Below the pieces are notes generated by a model. It was not told the DNA's origin. It saw only the letters and a list, made by a program, of their open reading frames with translations, and made no database searches. A program made the position numbers and the translations under genes. A stretch of 64,000 nt of DNA from Alteromonadales bacterium alter-6D02 (GTDB lineage: Bacteria > Pseudomonadota > Gammaproteobacteria > Enterobacterales > Psychrobiaceae), in contig PIZK01000011.1 of assembly GCA_002835545.1 (NCBI GenBank), positions 25,202 to 89,201 of the forward strand, read 5' to 3'. This document shows positions 34,942-44,309 of the stretch, piece after piece; positions within the stretch are counted from its first letter, which is position 1; every line of letters begins with the position of its first letter.

Positions 34942-35358
34942 ATGATGGAACAATATTTTGAATGCTCGTTGTGTGACGATTTCTACTCATCGAAAACGAT
35001 GATGAAAGAAGTTACCGTTTGGGAAGATGCTAAAACTCTTCTTTGCTGTAATCGGTGTAATGACAAACTACTTTTAAAACTTACGGGCAATCGTAAACTT
35101 GCTAATTATAAACGCACAGATTTAAAAGAAGAAAAAGCTAGAGAGATGTGTTTTTTATTAGCCAAATATAATGCACTTGAATGGTCATATCAAAAACAAG
35201 CCGATTTACTCAATAGTCATGATTTGCTTACAACTAGGGGACAACCGTTCTCAAAAGTAGCAGTTATGAGATATTATAATTGCTATAAAAATTTGTATAT
35301 CAATCTTTATAGAACGTCGAGTAAATCTTTTGATGAATACTTGAGAGAAGACTTGTAA
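34942..35358 (+). CDS. Zinc-ribbon protein, unknown
   Basis: 138 residues. CSLCDDFY and CCNRCND give a CxxC...CxxC zinc ribbon. The C-terminal part, QADLLNSHDLLTTRGQPFSKVAVMRYY, resembles the helix of large serine recombinase/resolvase-associated domains (LN..G..T..G..W....V..I) but has no catalytic serine domain. A DNA-binding accessory role is plausible. It is exactly bracketed by imperfect 25-bp direct repeats, the right one overlapping its stop codon. Confidence 0.55.
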   Translation: MMEQYFECSLCDDFYSSKTMMKEVTVWEDAKTLLCCNRCNDKLLLKLTGNRKLANYKRTDLKEEKAREMCFLLAKYNALEWSYQKQADLLNSHDLLTTRGQPFSKVAVMRYYNCYKNLYINLYRTSSKSFDEYLREDL

Positions 35359-35379
35359 CGTTTTGATTGAAACGTAACG
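35355..35379 (+). repeat. 25-bp direct repeat, right copy
   Basis: GTAACGTTTTGATTGAAACG followed by TAACG; begins inside the last codon of the zinc-ribbon gene. Same orientation as 34915-34939, 440 bp apart. Candidate recombinase core sites or operators. Confidence 0.65.
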
Positions 35380-35569
35380 TCTTGTGTGCCGATAGCTTGC
35401 AAAATTTGCGATGAGAAAGTTAATGTATTGCATTGTATGAATCAATAAATGCGATTTATGGCTCAAATAGTTGGCTCTTTTGAGCCATAAAATATTTGCC
35501 CCTTATAACGTAATGAAAACACGTCTGATATAATCAGCATTACACACCAACGAAAAGCGCAGCTAAAAC

Positions 35570-38089
35570 TTGTTACCTATTGAAAAGTACTTACCCGAAA
35601 TTACTTCTAAGTTACAGCAAGGTCAAAGCTTAGTTCTTCAAGCTGAGCCTGGGGCTGGTAAATCAACAGCTGTGCCCCTTAGTCTGTTAAAAGCTAATAT
35701 CCTTAATGGTAAAAAGATAATCATGCTAGAACCGCGTAGAGTCGCGGTTAAGTCGATAGCTTTTTACCTAGCCAAGCTATTAGGTGAAAAAGTTGGGCAG
35801 CGAATAGGTTATCAAATACGTAATGAACGAAAAACATCCCAAGATACTATTCTTGAGATAGTGACAGAGGGTGTACTTACTCGCAGGTTGCAAAACGACC
35901 CTGAACTAAGCGGTGTAGGTCTTATTATCTTTGATGAATTCCATGAGCGCTCTATCCATGCTGATTTAGCTTTAATGTTGTCGCTTGAAGTACAAGAAGC
36001 TTACCGAGAAGATCTAAAGTTACTTGTGATGTCTGCAACTATAGACACTGAGCAAATCTCTCGCTATTTAGGCCAAGCACCAATAATGAGATGTCCTGGT
36101 AGGACTTACCCAGTTGAAGTTGAATATTTAGGTCGAACAAAAACTCATTTATCTGTGCAGGTAATGAAAGCTCTTAGTTCTTTATTAGAAAACGATATGG
36201 ACGGCGATATACTAGTATTTTTACCCGGCCAAGCAGACATTAAGCGTTGTATGCAGTCCGCACAAGAGCAATACCATTCTAATATTGAATTTTTACCACT
36301 CTACGGCGGACTACCGTTACCACAGCAGGAGTTAGTGCTAAGTAAAAAAGTTAATAATCATCGTAGAGTTATTTTTTCCACCAATATTGCAGAAACTAGC
36401 TTAACGATTGAAGGCATTACTTGCGTAATAGATTCTGGACTAGAAAAGGTACTTTCTTTTGATATAAAAAGTGGGTTATCTAGGTTGGAGACCTCGTATA
36501 TTTCAAAAGCTTCTGCAACTCAAAGAGCTGGTCGTGCTGGTAGGTTACAAAGCGGTCGATGTATTCGGCTTTGGAGTGAGACTGAACATAATGCATTTAG
36601 CGACTTTCAAGCAGATGAAATTACTACATCAAATTTAGCTAGTCTCACTTTAGATTTATCAGCGTGGGGAATCACTACATTTGAAGCAGTTAATTGGTTG
36701 ACTGCGCCTCCTAAATATCACTTCGAAGTGGCTTGTGAGCTTAACTATGCTTTAGGTTTATTTGGTAGCAACAATAAGATCTCTCAACGTGGATTGAAGG
36801 CCCTTAAACTGGGTCTTGAGCCTAGACTCGCTAGTATGTTGCTTAGTTGTGATACACAGAATGAGAAGCAGGTTAGCTGCATTTTAGCTGCGCTATTATC
36901 AGAGCGGGATATCATTGTGAATGCTGATAGTTCTGATGTGATTGAAAGAGTATTAATATTTAACGATTACTTGAAGAATAGAAAATCATTTAAGGCAAGC
37001 CATAAAGTTAACTTCGGTGCATTGGAACAAGCAATAACTCTGGCTAAATCTTTTGCACGTTTGACTGGTGTCTCAAATTTGGGAGACTCTATCGCGTTAA
37101 GCGACCTACAAGCTTATGTAGGTCCATTACTTCTAAAAGCATACCCTGAACGTTTAGCTCAGGTGCGTGGTAAAGGAACTAGCCGATATTTGCTAGCCAA
37201 TGGTAGAGGGGTCACTCTAAGAGAGTCGGATTCAATTCAAGGTGAACCTTGGCTTGTTGTCTGTGATTGTGATGGTAAGAATAAAGATGGTTTAGTATTC
37301 GTAAGCGCTGCAATTTCCATTGAGGATGTTAAAAATGCTTTAAAACAGCAGCTTTCTGAAGCAACGCATTACTCCCTAGATAGCAAAAAAGAAAAAGTAA
37401 CAGGCAGACGACAGCTCTCTTACAAGTCATTGGTTGTTGAAGATAATATTTTAAGTTCAATTCCGAAAGAGGAGTTTGAACTGTGTATTAAAGATATATT
37501 GAGTGAAGAAGGTTTAAAGTTTCTTAATTGGTCCGATAAATGTGACTCTTGGTTCTCTAGAGCTAAGTGGTTGAGTGGCATTGTAGAGGACTTCCCGAGC
37601 ATTTCAGAAGTTAGCCTAATCAATCAACTCGACTGTTGGTTGTTGCCATACATATCGAACGTCAAATCAATAAAACAACTTAGAAAATTAAATATTTATG
37701 ACTTGCTGATCGCTAATTTTTCATGGGACCAACAACAGCTTCTTGCCGAGCAGGCCCCTGAGTACTATATAACGCCCAGTAAAAAGAGAGTGGCAGTAAG
37801 GTATGACCAACACCAGGGTCCAACCGTGGCGGTTATATTACAAGAAATGTTCGGACAGCTAGAGTCGCCTTTATTGGCACAAAATAAAGTTCCCTTACGT
37901 TTTGAGCTTCTTTCCCCCGCAAGAAGGCCTATTCAAACCACCAGTGATCTAGGTAATTTCTGGAAGTCATCATACTTCGATGTAGCAAAAGACATGCGTG
38001 GAAAATACCCTAAACACCGATGGCCGGAAAAACCACTTGAGGAAGTACCTGGTCGCTCAATCAAAAGAACAAGCAACTATCGCGGCTAA
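35570..38089 (+). CDS. HrpB-like ATP-dependent DExH helicase carried on the island
   Basis: 839 residues from TTG (the start LPIEKYLPEITSKLQQGQSL lines up with resident HrpB). Helicase motifs: Walker A AEPGAGKST, DExH box IIFDEFHERSIHAD, SAT motif VMSAT, and motif VI QRAGRAGR. The C-terminal HrpB-specific block is complete (LLSPARRPIQTTSDLGNFW, DMRGKYPKHRWPE). It is a full-length paralogue of the resident hrpB at 41188-43644 but clearly diverged, and AT-richer. HrpB function is poorly known. Carriage of an extra copy on a recombinase island suggests a specialised role, perhaps in RNA surveillance or phage defence. Confidence 0.85.
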   Translation: MLPIEKYLPEITSKLQQGQSLVLQAEPGAGKSTAVPLSLLKANILNGKKIIMLEPRRVAVKSIAFYLAKLLGEKVGQRIGYQIRNERKTSQDTILEIVTEGVLTRRLQNDPELSGVGLIIFDEFHERSIHADLALMLSLEVQEAYREDLKLLVMSATIDTEQISRYLGQAPIMRCPGRTYPVEVEYLGRTKTHLSVQVMKALSSLLENDMDGDILVFLPGQADIKRCMQSAQEQYHSNIEFLPLYGGLPLPQQELVLSKKVNNHRRVIFSTNIAETSLTIEGITCVIDSGLEKVLSFDIKSGLSRLETSYISKASATQRAGRAGRLQSGRCIRLWSETEHNAFSDFQADEITTSNLASLTLDLSAWGITTFEAVNWLTAPPKYHFEVACELNYALGLFGSNNKISQRGLKALKLGLEPRLASMLLSCDTQNEKQVSCILAALLSERDIIVNADSSDVIERVLIFNDYLKNRKSFKASHKVNFGALEQAITLAKSFARLTGVSNLGDSIALSDLQAYVGPLLLKAYPERLAQVRGKGTSRYLLANGRGVTLRESDSIQGEPWLVVCDCDGKNKDGLVFVSAAISIEDVKNALKQQLSEATHYSLDSKKEKVTGRRQLSYKSLVVEDNILSSIPKEEFELCIKDILSEEGLKFLNWSDKCDSWFSRAKWLSGIVEDFPSISEVSLINQLDCWLLPYISNVKSIKQLRKLNIYDLLIANFSWDQQQLLAEQAPEYYITPSKKRVAVRYDQHQGPTVAVILQEMFGQLESPLLAQNKVPLRFELLSPARRPIQTTSDLGNFWKSSYFDVAKDMRGKYPKHRWPEKPLEEVPGRSIKRTSNYRG

Positions 38090-38238
38090 TAATGTTCTAT
38101 GGTGATGTTGCAAGAAAATGAACTTGCAGCATGAAATCTGGGGCAGTGTTCAACGTACTAGTCATATATTATATTTTCGAAGCACCATTTAAATTTGTGA
38201 TAAAATTACCCTAATAATAAGTAAGTGGAGTCGACCTG

Positions 38239-38469
38239 ATGATTGATGAAAAATCCATATCCCCAGAAGCAATTTTTGCCGAAGTGAACTGCCCTATTAA
38301 GAAAGCTGAGTTAAGAAAGCAGCTTCTCAAAGAAAATAATGGTGGATTTGGTGTTTCAAAGCAACACCCTAATCATATTTTTAAGTACAACAGCCATGGT
38401 GATTTAGTGGCTATCGGTGAGTATAAAGATGGTGGCTTTGTTGCTACAGAAACCTTTGTTGAAGAGTGA
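38239..38469 (+). CDS. Small hypothetical protein
   Basis: 76 residues, GGAG upstream. MIDEKSISPEAIFAEVNCPI then a basic helix KKAELRKQLLKEN, and a Gly/Tyr-rich half (GDLVAIGEYKDGGFV). Soluble, no motif recognised. It stands between the helicase and the three-gene operon and may be part of the same cargo. Confidence 0.5.
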   Translation: MIDEKSISPEAIFAEVNCPIKKAELRKQLLKENNGGFGVSKQHPNHIFKYNSHGDLVAIGEYKDGGFVATETFVEE

Positions 38470-38555
38470 TCTTTTCTAGCTCGCGCCTAACTGTGTTCTC
38501 TCCAATTTTAATGTGATTTAATCTAATAATTGATGACTTAATTCCTTTGTTAACT

Positions 38556-38580
38556 CTAGCGAGGAAGGCTTGCTCGCTAG
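38556..38580 (+). terminator. Stem-loop CTAGCGAG / CTCGCTAG
   Basis: Perfect 8-bp stem with 9-nt loop; a run of T begins 15 nt later. The right arm and following bases (CGCTAGAAAGATC) are also complementary to 38468-38483 (GATCTTTTCTAGC), so an alternative longer fold exists. Confidence 0.4.
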
Positions 38581-38685
38581 AAAGATCACCATATTTTTTT
38601 CTTATTTATCAAATTTATATTTAAAACTAAACTATTAAAGATTAATTGTTACGCCAGTTTTTTGGTGCTAAATTATTGCTTTAAA

Positions 38686-38736
38686 GCGTGTAGCCCTAAT
38701 AGCTTTACCTATAGGTTACAGCTATAAGGTCTACGC
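38686..38736 (+). promoter_or_regulatory. Long imperfect hairpin upstream of the three-gene operon
   Basis: Arms GCGTGTAGCCCTAATAGCT and AGCTATAAGGTCTACGC enclose a small ACCTATAGGT palindrome. It ends about 33 nt before the start codon of 38770, whose ribosome site is AGGAG. Possible operator, attenuator or structured leader. Confidence 0.45.
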
Positions 38737-38769
38737 ATTAAACACCGTTTATTTTCTAGTAGGAGCTTT

Positions 38770-39612
38770 ATGAATAGTTACAAATACTTTCTTATCTATG
38801 ATCGTAATAAGCATATCATTTACGGAGAGTGTATCAATTGGCGCTGTGGAGAGTTCGATTCAAATAAGTCGAGGGATGTAACGATTAGCCTCAATAAAAA
38901 ATACAAAGCTAGGTTCATCGTGTCTGACAAGCGAATAGATTTAACTAATCCAGAGCAAAGAAAAGTCTTAATTTGTAAAGATATTTCACTCCACTACGCA
39001 GACGAATATAATGATTTCATTACTCGGCGATCTGATGAGGTAATGTTTAGCCCATTAATTGATCGTTGCAGTAAGCTAAAAATGTTTGTCGGTCATGAAA
39101 TGGCAAGTAATACATATCAGTGTTGGGTTGATGAACACAAAAAACTACTGGAAGAAATAAAAATAAAATTTGGTCTTGACCTTCTAAGTCGTCCAGAGCT
39201 AATAAATACTTACACCTATTACGAGCCTACCCGTATTGTTGTGAACTGTCGATTCATTGATAGACCTGCTCCTGATGAGAAGCGTTTACCTACTAAATTA
39301 AAAGTGAAATTCTATGATGAGTTTTATGCTCACACTAAAGCAAGTTACATATTATTTGGGTATTTTGAAGATAGGGAACCTCAAGTAAAAGAAGGCAAAA
39401 TCTCAGAAGGCGAGGTCATAGTTAATTTTGATGAAAGCCCCGATGAAGTCGAAGTAAAAGTTATTGACCAAGGAGAGACTATTTATAATAGCAGACACGG
39501 TTTTTTAAGAAGTATAAAAGTTCAGGGAAAGGTTATTGGTGATACCGTAACTTTGGAGAACGGATCGAAGGTTGCAAAGTATAGTGAACTAAACGTGAAT
39601 GTAGGTGAATAG
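38770..39612 (+). CDS. Unknown protein, first gene of a three-gene operon
   Basis: 280 residues; AGGAG site. I do not recognise it. The N-terminal half is mixed (KYFLIYDRNKHIIYGECINWRCGEFD...), followed by a helical centre (SPLIDRCSKLKMFVGHEM) and a beta-rich C-terminal region from about residue 180 (KVKFYDEFYAHTKASYILFGYF...VEVKVIDQGETIYNSRHGFL). Two genes follow almost without gaps (2 nt each), so the three proteins probably work together. No enzyme motif is visible. AT-rich, acquired. Confidence 0.6.
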   Translation: MNSYKYFLIYDRNKHIIYGECINWRCGEFDSNKSRDVTISLNKKYKARFIVSDKRIDLTNPEQRKVLICKDISLHYADEYNDFITRRSDEVMFSPLIDRCSKLKMFVGHEMASNTYQCWVDEHKKLLEEIKIKFGLDLLSRPELINTYTYYEPTRIVVNCRFIDRPAPDEKRLPTKLKVKFYDEFYAHTKASYILFGYFEDREPQVKEGKISEGEVIVNFDESPDEVEVKVIDQGETIYNSRHGFLRSIKVQGKVIGDTVTLENGSKVAKYSELNVNVGE

Positions 39613-39614
39613 TA

Positions 39615-40181
39615 GTGTCTAGTTTAAGAGAAAGGGTAGCCGATAGGCGTAATTTATTAGTGAGCCGCTCTAATTCATGCATTCCAAAAACGTTAAGTGA
39701 AGCGCCTTTTGAGTATGCTGTGAGCCTTTTTAAGAACAGTATAAATAACTTGCCCGAAGTAGAAAAAATATCAATTATCGATCCTTATGTTAAGCCAATA
39801 GACTTAGATAATCTCACGTCTTTATTTGGAGGAAGTCGCAAGATAAACCTAGAGATACTATCAAAATTCAATTCTGTAAGTGGTGAGGAGGAGAAGGTAG
39901 ATAGAAAAATAAAAATCAATGACCGAAAGGAGTATCTAATAAAAAATGGGTTGTTTGGAAGTATTGAATTAATCCACTCGAAAGAATCAATGCATGATAG
40001 ATATTATATATACTGGAGTAAGGGGGCAATGATTAGAGTCTTTTTTATTGGGGGATCAATAGGCCAAAGGTTTGATGATTATATAGGTATCATAGAAATA
40101 TCTGACAAGTTCATGCTTAACAATATCTCTACTTATTACGACAAATTAGTATTTAATAAAATTGATTATTTGAAGGTTTAA
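39615..40181 (+). CDS. PLD-like fold protein, second gene of the operon
   Basis: 188 residues from GTG. The N-terminus is basic (SSLRERVADRRNLLVSRS), the middle has KISIIDPYVKPIDLDNL, and the C-terminal part carries SMHDRYYIYW then VFFIGGSIGQRFDDYIGI. D-P-Y and H-D-R-Y followed by a G-(G/A)-S motif is the pattern of phospholipase D-like domains (including the MIT_C-like branch), with only one HxK-like site. It may be a nuclease or a non-catalytic effector. Strong coupling with both neighbours. Function inferred only from fold-like motifs. Confidence 0.55.
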   Translation: MSSLRERVADRRNLLVSRSNSCIPKTLSEAPFEYAVSLFKNSINNLPEVEKISIIDPYVKPIDLDNLTSLFGGSRKINLEILSKFNSVSGEEEKVDRKIKINDRKEYLIKNGLFGSIELIHSKESMHDRYYIYWSKGAMIRVFFIGGSIGQRFDDYIGIIEISDKFMLNNISTYYDKLVFNKIDYLKV

Positions 40182-40183
40182 TT

Positions 40184-41005
40184 ATGGCTATTTCCTTACC
40201 TGTGGTTCCGCGTACAAAAGACATGAATGATGTATCTTGGCTTTTTAAGACGCGAAGGTATATTTCAAAGTATGACGTATATGATGCTTATAAGTCTCTT
40301 TATGGGAAGGAACCTAAAGGTATTCCTACAACCGAAGAGTTGGTAAAGGTGTTCGAGCAAAGTGAAGAAAAAGAAACAAGAGTTACCCTAAAAATCGTAT
40401 CACATAGCTTTGAAGAGCATTGTGTTGATGAATATATTAATGAAGGGGCTACTAAACAATTAGGTATTGCGCTAGCAATTGAATTTAGGATGTTGAAAGA
40501 AATAATAAACATTGCAGATGACTCCGATATTTTTCTATATTTAACAGAGTATTCTCTAAATGAAGAAGAGCTTTCTTTAATTGCTGAAAGTGGGCTAATG
40601 AAAAGTCTCTCAAAAAGAATAATTGATCGAAGAAAAGTTATGTATACAACGCTGACAGAAAACTTTGAAAAGTTATTGAAAATGAATGATTGTGGAGTAA
40701 TCGACTCGAATTTCATTTCTGGGTATATCGAACATGCAAGCTTTTATGATGGAAACTTATTACTGAAATATATTTTGGAGGAGTTTACCGATTCACATCC
40801 TTTATTTGCAGCTCTTGATTGTCTAGCATGGGATCCATTTACAAAATCACGACGTTATCGTCATTGGATTGAAGCTTCCAATCGCATGAATGAACTTTCA
40901 AAGTATTATCAGGAAATAAATGGAGAAGCAAATAACATTAATAAAAATAGGGAGTATATTTCTGAGTATCAAAGGTTTAGAACTATTTACTCTGAAGATT
41001 TTTAA
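40184..41005 (+). CDS. Unknown helical protein, third gene of the operon
   Basis: 273 residues, largely alpha-helical and acidic, not recognised. Segments include VSWLFKTRRYISKYDVYDAYKSLYG, a Glu/Lys-rich stretch and repeated helices (SEEKETRVTLKIVSHSFEEHCVDEYINE; SLSKRIIDRRKVMYTTLTENFEKLL). No membrane segment or signal peptide. It closes the operon; the resident hrpB is convergent 180 nt downstream, so the right edge of the island should lie between 41005 and 41188. Confidence 0.6.
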   Translation: MAISLPVVPRTKDMNDVSWLFKTRRYISKYDVYDAYKSLYGKEPKGIPTTEELVKVFEQSEEKETRVTLKIVSHSFEEHCVDEYINEGATKQLGIALAIEFRMLKEIINIADDSDIFLYLTEYSLNEEELSLIAESGLMKSLSKRIIDRRKVMYTTLTENFEKLLKMNDCGVIDSNFISGYIEHASFYDGNLLLKYILEEFTDSHPLFAALDCLAWDPFTKSRRYRHWIEASNRMNELSKYYQEINGEANNINKNREYISEYQRFRTIYSEDF

Positions 41006-41187
41006 TCGGTCATCATGCCAAAACTGGGGATGAATATTATATTGAGACCCAATAAAGCCGCATTGACCTTTTAGCATATCTTAGATAAAAGTTAATCCCT
41101 AAGCCATCAAAAGCTTCTTTTCTTTTTAATTGTACTTTGAAAAAATGCACTTGGTGTCAAACTACGAGTATCACCTCTTGTGCCTTG

Positions 41188-43644
41188 TCAATGTTGAATA
41201 CCCCATTGTAGTTTCGGGTAACGCCCCTTCATATCCTTTTTGACTTCATCATAGCTGCCGTGCCAAAAGCTCACTAAATCTTTGGTCAGCTGAATCGGGC
41301 GCTGCGCCGGGGATAACATTTCAACTAACACCGGGAGTTGATTTCGCCCAACGCTTGGATTAACCATGGTGCCAAAAAGCTCTTGTATCCGCACTGAGAG
41401 TTTTACTTGTTCGCCATCACTGTAATCGAGGCGAATATTGGAGCCACTGGCCACCGTTAAGTGGGTTGGATAGAGCTGAGCAAGTTGCTGTTGCTGTGGC
41501 CAATCAAGACGCGACAGTAATGCATCGGATAAATTAATCTGTTTTAATGCAGTGAGCTTTTTCGCGCCATCATAAAACGGCTCTAGCCACTCACTGAGTT
41601 CATGCAATAAAGCCGCTTCACTATAATCTGGCCACAACTCTGGCTCGTTGTTATGCGCAAACTGTAAGCGTTGTAATAACTGGGTTTCTGTTTTGGACAG
41701 ATTAAGGTAGCTTAGCCCTTTAGCGCGCAAGCCATCACTGAGTGCTTGATTGAGCATGGATAAATCTGGCTTACTTAGCGGCTGCTCTTTAATTATCAGC
41801 TGGCGTAATTTAAGTTGTGTTAAGGCAATGACTTTGTCACTGCGATCATCCCATTGCAGTAGTTGTTGTGATTTAAAATGCTCGGGGCTGCGTTGTTCTA
41901 ATTGTTCAATATCCACAGGTGCGGCTAAAAATATCCGCCCTTCATTTTGCGAGCTCGCCTGTCGATTACCGCTAAAGCTCATTAGGTCTGCCACCACAAT
42001 ATAGGGGTGTTTTGCATGATACCCTTCAGGTAAATTAACTCCATAGCCATTGGCCATTTGATATTTATCACTGTTAGCGCGTTGTTTGGCGATGCGGTCA
42101 GGGTAGGCTTGGGCGAGTAATAAACCGCACTCACCACTATCAAACTGACCGTAGGATACGCCTAAGTTTTGGCAATACTTTTTAGCCTGATTAATGATTT
42201 GCTGCTGGCTCGCATTCAAGCTACGTTGGTGAGCTAAAAAATTAAGCTGATTCTCAATATCTATTTCTTTGGTTAATGCGTTGGTTTGCTCAAGCATCGC
42301 ACTTAATAGCGTTGCGGTGGCACACAAGGCTGAATCGTGTTCTTTGGCCCATAACATCATGTGACCTAGGCGAGGGTTGCTGCCAAATTGATACATAGCT
42401 TCGCCATGCCTAGTCAGCTGACCGTGACTATCCATCGCGTCATACTCGATTAATAAGTCACGAGCTTGTTGTAGGTTATGGGCTGGTGGCGGGTTTAACC
42501 AAGCGAGCTGATTAACATCTTGCACGCCCCATTTGGCTAGCTCTAACGCAAGCGGTAATAGATCACTGCGCTCAATTTCTGGTTGATCGAATTTTGCTAA
42601 GCGCGATTGTTGCTCTTGTGGCCACATGCGCCAGCAATGACCTGCTTGAACACGACCGGCACGACCCGCGCGTTGCTCGCTCGATGCTTGCGAGATTGGT
42701 TCTTTGCTTAGCTTAGTGACTCCATTATTGCGATTAAAGCTCGCCATATTAACTAAGCCACTATCGATAACCAGTGAAATGCCCTCAATGGTTAATGAGG
42801 TCTCTGCGATATTAGTCGCTAACACCACCTTGCGCTCACCGTTAGTCGTTGGCGCTATCGCTTGATCTTGAGCCTGCTGTTTCAGCTGACCATATAAAGG
42901 ACAAACATGCGTATTAGCAGGTAAGTGGTTTAGCTGTGAGGCGACTTTATTAATTTCAGATGCGCCGGGTAAAAAGACTAAAATATTACCGTCATAGTCT
43001 TGTAACGCTTGTTCGATTAACCCTGATACTTGACCGGGCAGAGGGAGCTTTGGGTTGCGCGGTCGATAGTAAATATCCACCGGATAACAACGCCCCTGTG
43101 AAGTAATCACCTGCGCCTCGGGTAATAACTGCGTGAGCTGTTCACTGTTTAGTGTCGCAGACATGACCAGTAAGCATAGGTCATCGCGTAATGCATCTTG
43201 AATTTCTAAACATAAGGCGAGGGCCGTATCAGCATGAATACTGCGCTCGTGATATTCATCAAAAATCACCAGAGCGACATCGCTTAGTTCAGGATCCTGC
43301 TGGATCATTCGCGTTAAGATCCCTTCGGTAATGATCTCTAGGCGGGTGTCATTAGACACCTTATGCTCGCCACGTACACGATAACCGACGGTTTTTCCTA
43401 CGGGCTCATTGAGCTGTGATGCAATATACCGCGCAATATTACGTGCCGCTAAACGCCGCGGTTCCAGCATTAGAATTTTCTTTCCCGCAAAATTGGGGTG
43501 AAGTTGCTCGGCTTTTAGTAAAAGTTGTAATGGTAAAAAGGTCGATTTACCAGCTCCTGGCGGTGCTTGGAGGATCACTTGAGCTGTGTTATTAATTGCT
43601 TGATGTAAGGTCTCTAGAACATCACTGATTGGAAGTTTTTGCAC
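41188..43644 (-). CDS. hrpB: ATP-dependent helicase HrpB (resident copy)
   Basis: 818 residues. Walker A APPGAGKST, DExH box VIFDEYHERSIHAD, VMSATLNSEQL, motif VI QRAGRAGR, and the HrpB C-terminus (VEMLSPAQRPIQLTKDLVSFW...MKGRYPKLQW). HrpB is a DEAH-type helicase whose cellular substrate is not well defined. Base composition matches the neighbouring housekeeping genes. It is the resident orthologue, as opposed to the island copy at 35570, and is 8 nt from the alpha/beta hydrolase. Confidence 0.93.
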   Translation of the reverse strand: MQKLPISDVLETLHQAINNTAQVILQAPPGAGKSTFLPLQLLLKAEQLHPNFAGKKILMLEPRRLAARNIARYIASQLNEPVGKTVGYRVRGEHKVSNDTRLEIITEGILTRMIQQDPELSDVALVIFDEYHERSIHADTALALCLEIQDALRDDLCLLVMSATLNSEQLTQLLPEAQVITSQGRCYPVDIYYRPRNPKLPLPGQVSGLIEQALQDYDGNILVFLPGASEINKVASQLNHLPANTHVCPLYGQLKQQAQDQAIAPTTNGERKVVLATNIAETSLTIEGISLVIDSGLVNMASFNRNNGVTKLSKEPISQASSEQRAGRAGRVQAGHCWRMWPQEQQSRLAKFDQPEIERSDLLPLALELAKWGVQDVNQLAWLNPPPAHNLQQARDLLIEYDAMDSHGQLTRHGEAMYQFGSNPRLGHMMLWAKEHDSALCATATLLSAMLEQTNALTKEIDIENQLNFLAHQRSLNASQQQIINQAKKYCQNLGVSYGQFDSGECGLLLAQAYPDRIAKQRANSDKYQMANGYGVNLPEGYHAKHPYIVVADLMSFSGNRQASSQNEGRIFLAAPVDIEQLEQRSPEHFKSQQLLQWDDRSDKVIALTQLKLRQLIIKEQPLSKPDLSMLNQALSDGLRAKGLSYLNLSKTETQLLQRLQFAHNNEPELWPDYSEAALLHELSEWLEPFYDGAKKLTALKQINLSDALLSRLDWPQQQQLAQLYPTHLTVASGSNIRLDYSDGEQVKLSVRIQELFGTMVNPSVGRNQLPVLVEMLSPAQRPIQLTKDLVSFWHGSYDEVKKDMKGRYPKLQWGIQH

Positions 43645-43652
43645 AAAAAAGC

Positions 43653-44309
43653 CTAATTATTAAAGTTACCGTGGCGTAAAAAGTGAATGACCTGCTTGAT
43701 CACCGCAGGACTAATCAGCATGGTGGGGTGAGTTGTGGGCAGGGTAATAAAGTCGGTCATCCCCTCCACTTTAGTCGACTCAACCGAGACTTTGCCATCA
43801 TCATCACCGGGTAGCAGCAAAGATAAAAACGGGTTGATACTTTTTGAGCCTGCTATGACGCCCAACTCAAAACTAACTGCGCCTAACTGGTTCGGGACAT
43901 CTTGTTCACTGGTGCCAAGGGCCAAGCCCGCGGGACCAGCAAGCTGTCTAAATAAATACAGTTTTTTATAGGCATCGACGACTTCACTGCCATGGTTTGG
44001 TGTGCCGAGCATAACCACTCGCCCCAGTGTATCTAGTTCGCGATCTTCGAAGTAATGACGTACTAAAATACCGCCAAGCGAATGCGTTACAAAATGAATG
44101 ACTTTGGCATCACGAGCTTCACACTCTGCAATGCCTTGTGCAACCGCTAAATCAGCCAGCTCTGCAATGGGTTTATCATTGGATGGATAATTGATGTTGA
44201 CGATGCCATAACCAGCTTTTTTTAGTTGGTGGCTGATTAATAACATTGATTTTTCACTGCGGCCCCAGCCGTGTAATAAGATCACATACTCATTCGATCT
44301 CGCTGCCAT
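43653..44309 (-). CDS. Alpha/beta hydrolase (lipase-like)
   Basis: 218 residues without signal peptide. HGWGRSEKSM gives the oxyanion-hole region, THSLGG the nucleophile elbow (Ser), GDDDGKVSV the acid and LPTTHPTML the histidine. LGTPNHGSEVVD is typical of this lipase/acyltransferase group. Substrate unknown. Its 5' end overlaps the fau stop by one base and hrpB follows, so fau-hydrolase-hrpB may be one transcript. Confidence 0.88.
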   Translation of the reverse strand: MAARSNEYVILLHGWGRSEKSMLLISHQLKKAGYGIVNINYPSNDKPIAELADLAVAQGIAECEARDAKVIHFVTHSLGGILVRHYFEDRELDTLGRVVMLGTPNHGSEVVDAYKKLYLFRQLAGPAGLALGTSEQDVPNQLGAVSFELGVIAGSKSINPFLSLLLPGDDDGKVSVESTKVEGMTDFITLPTTHPTMLISPAVIKQVIHFLRHGNFNN

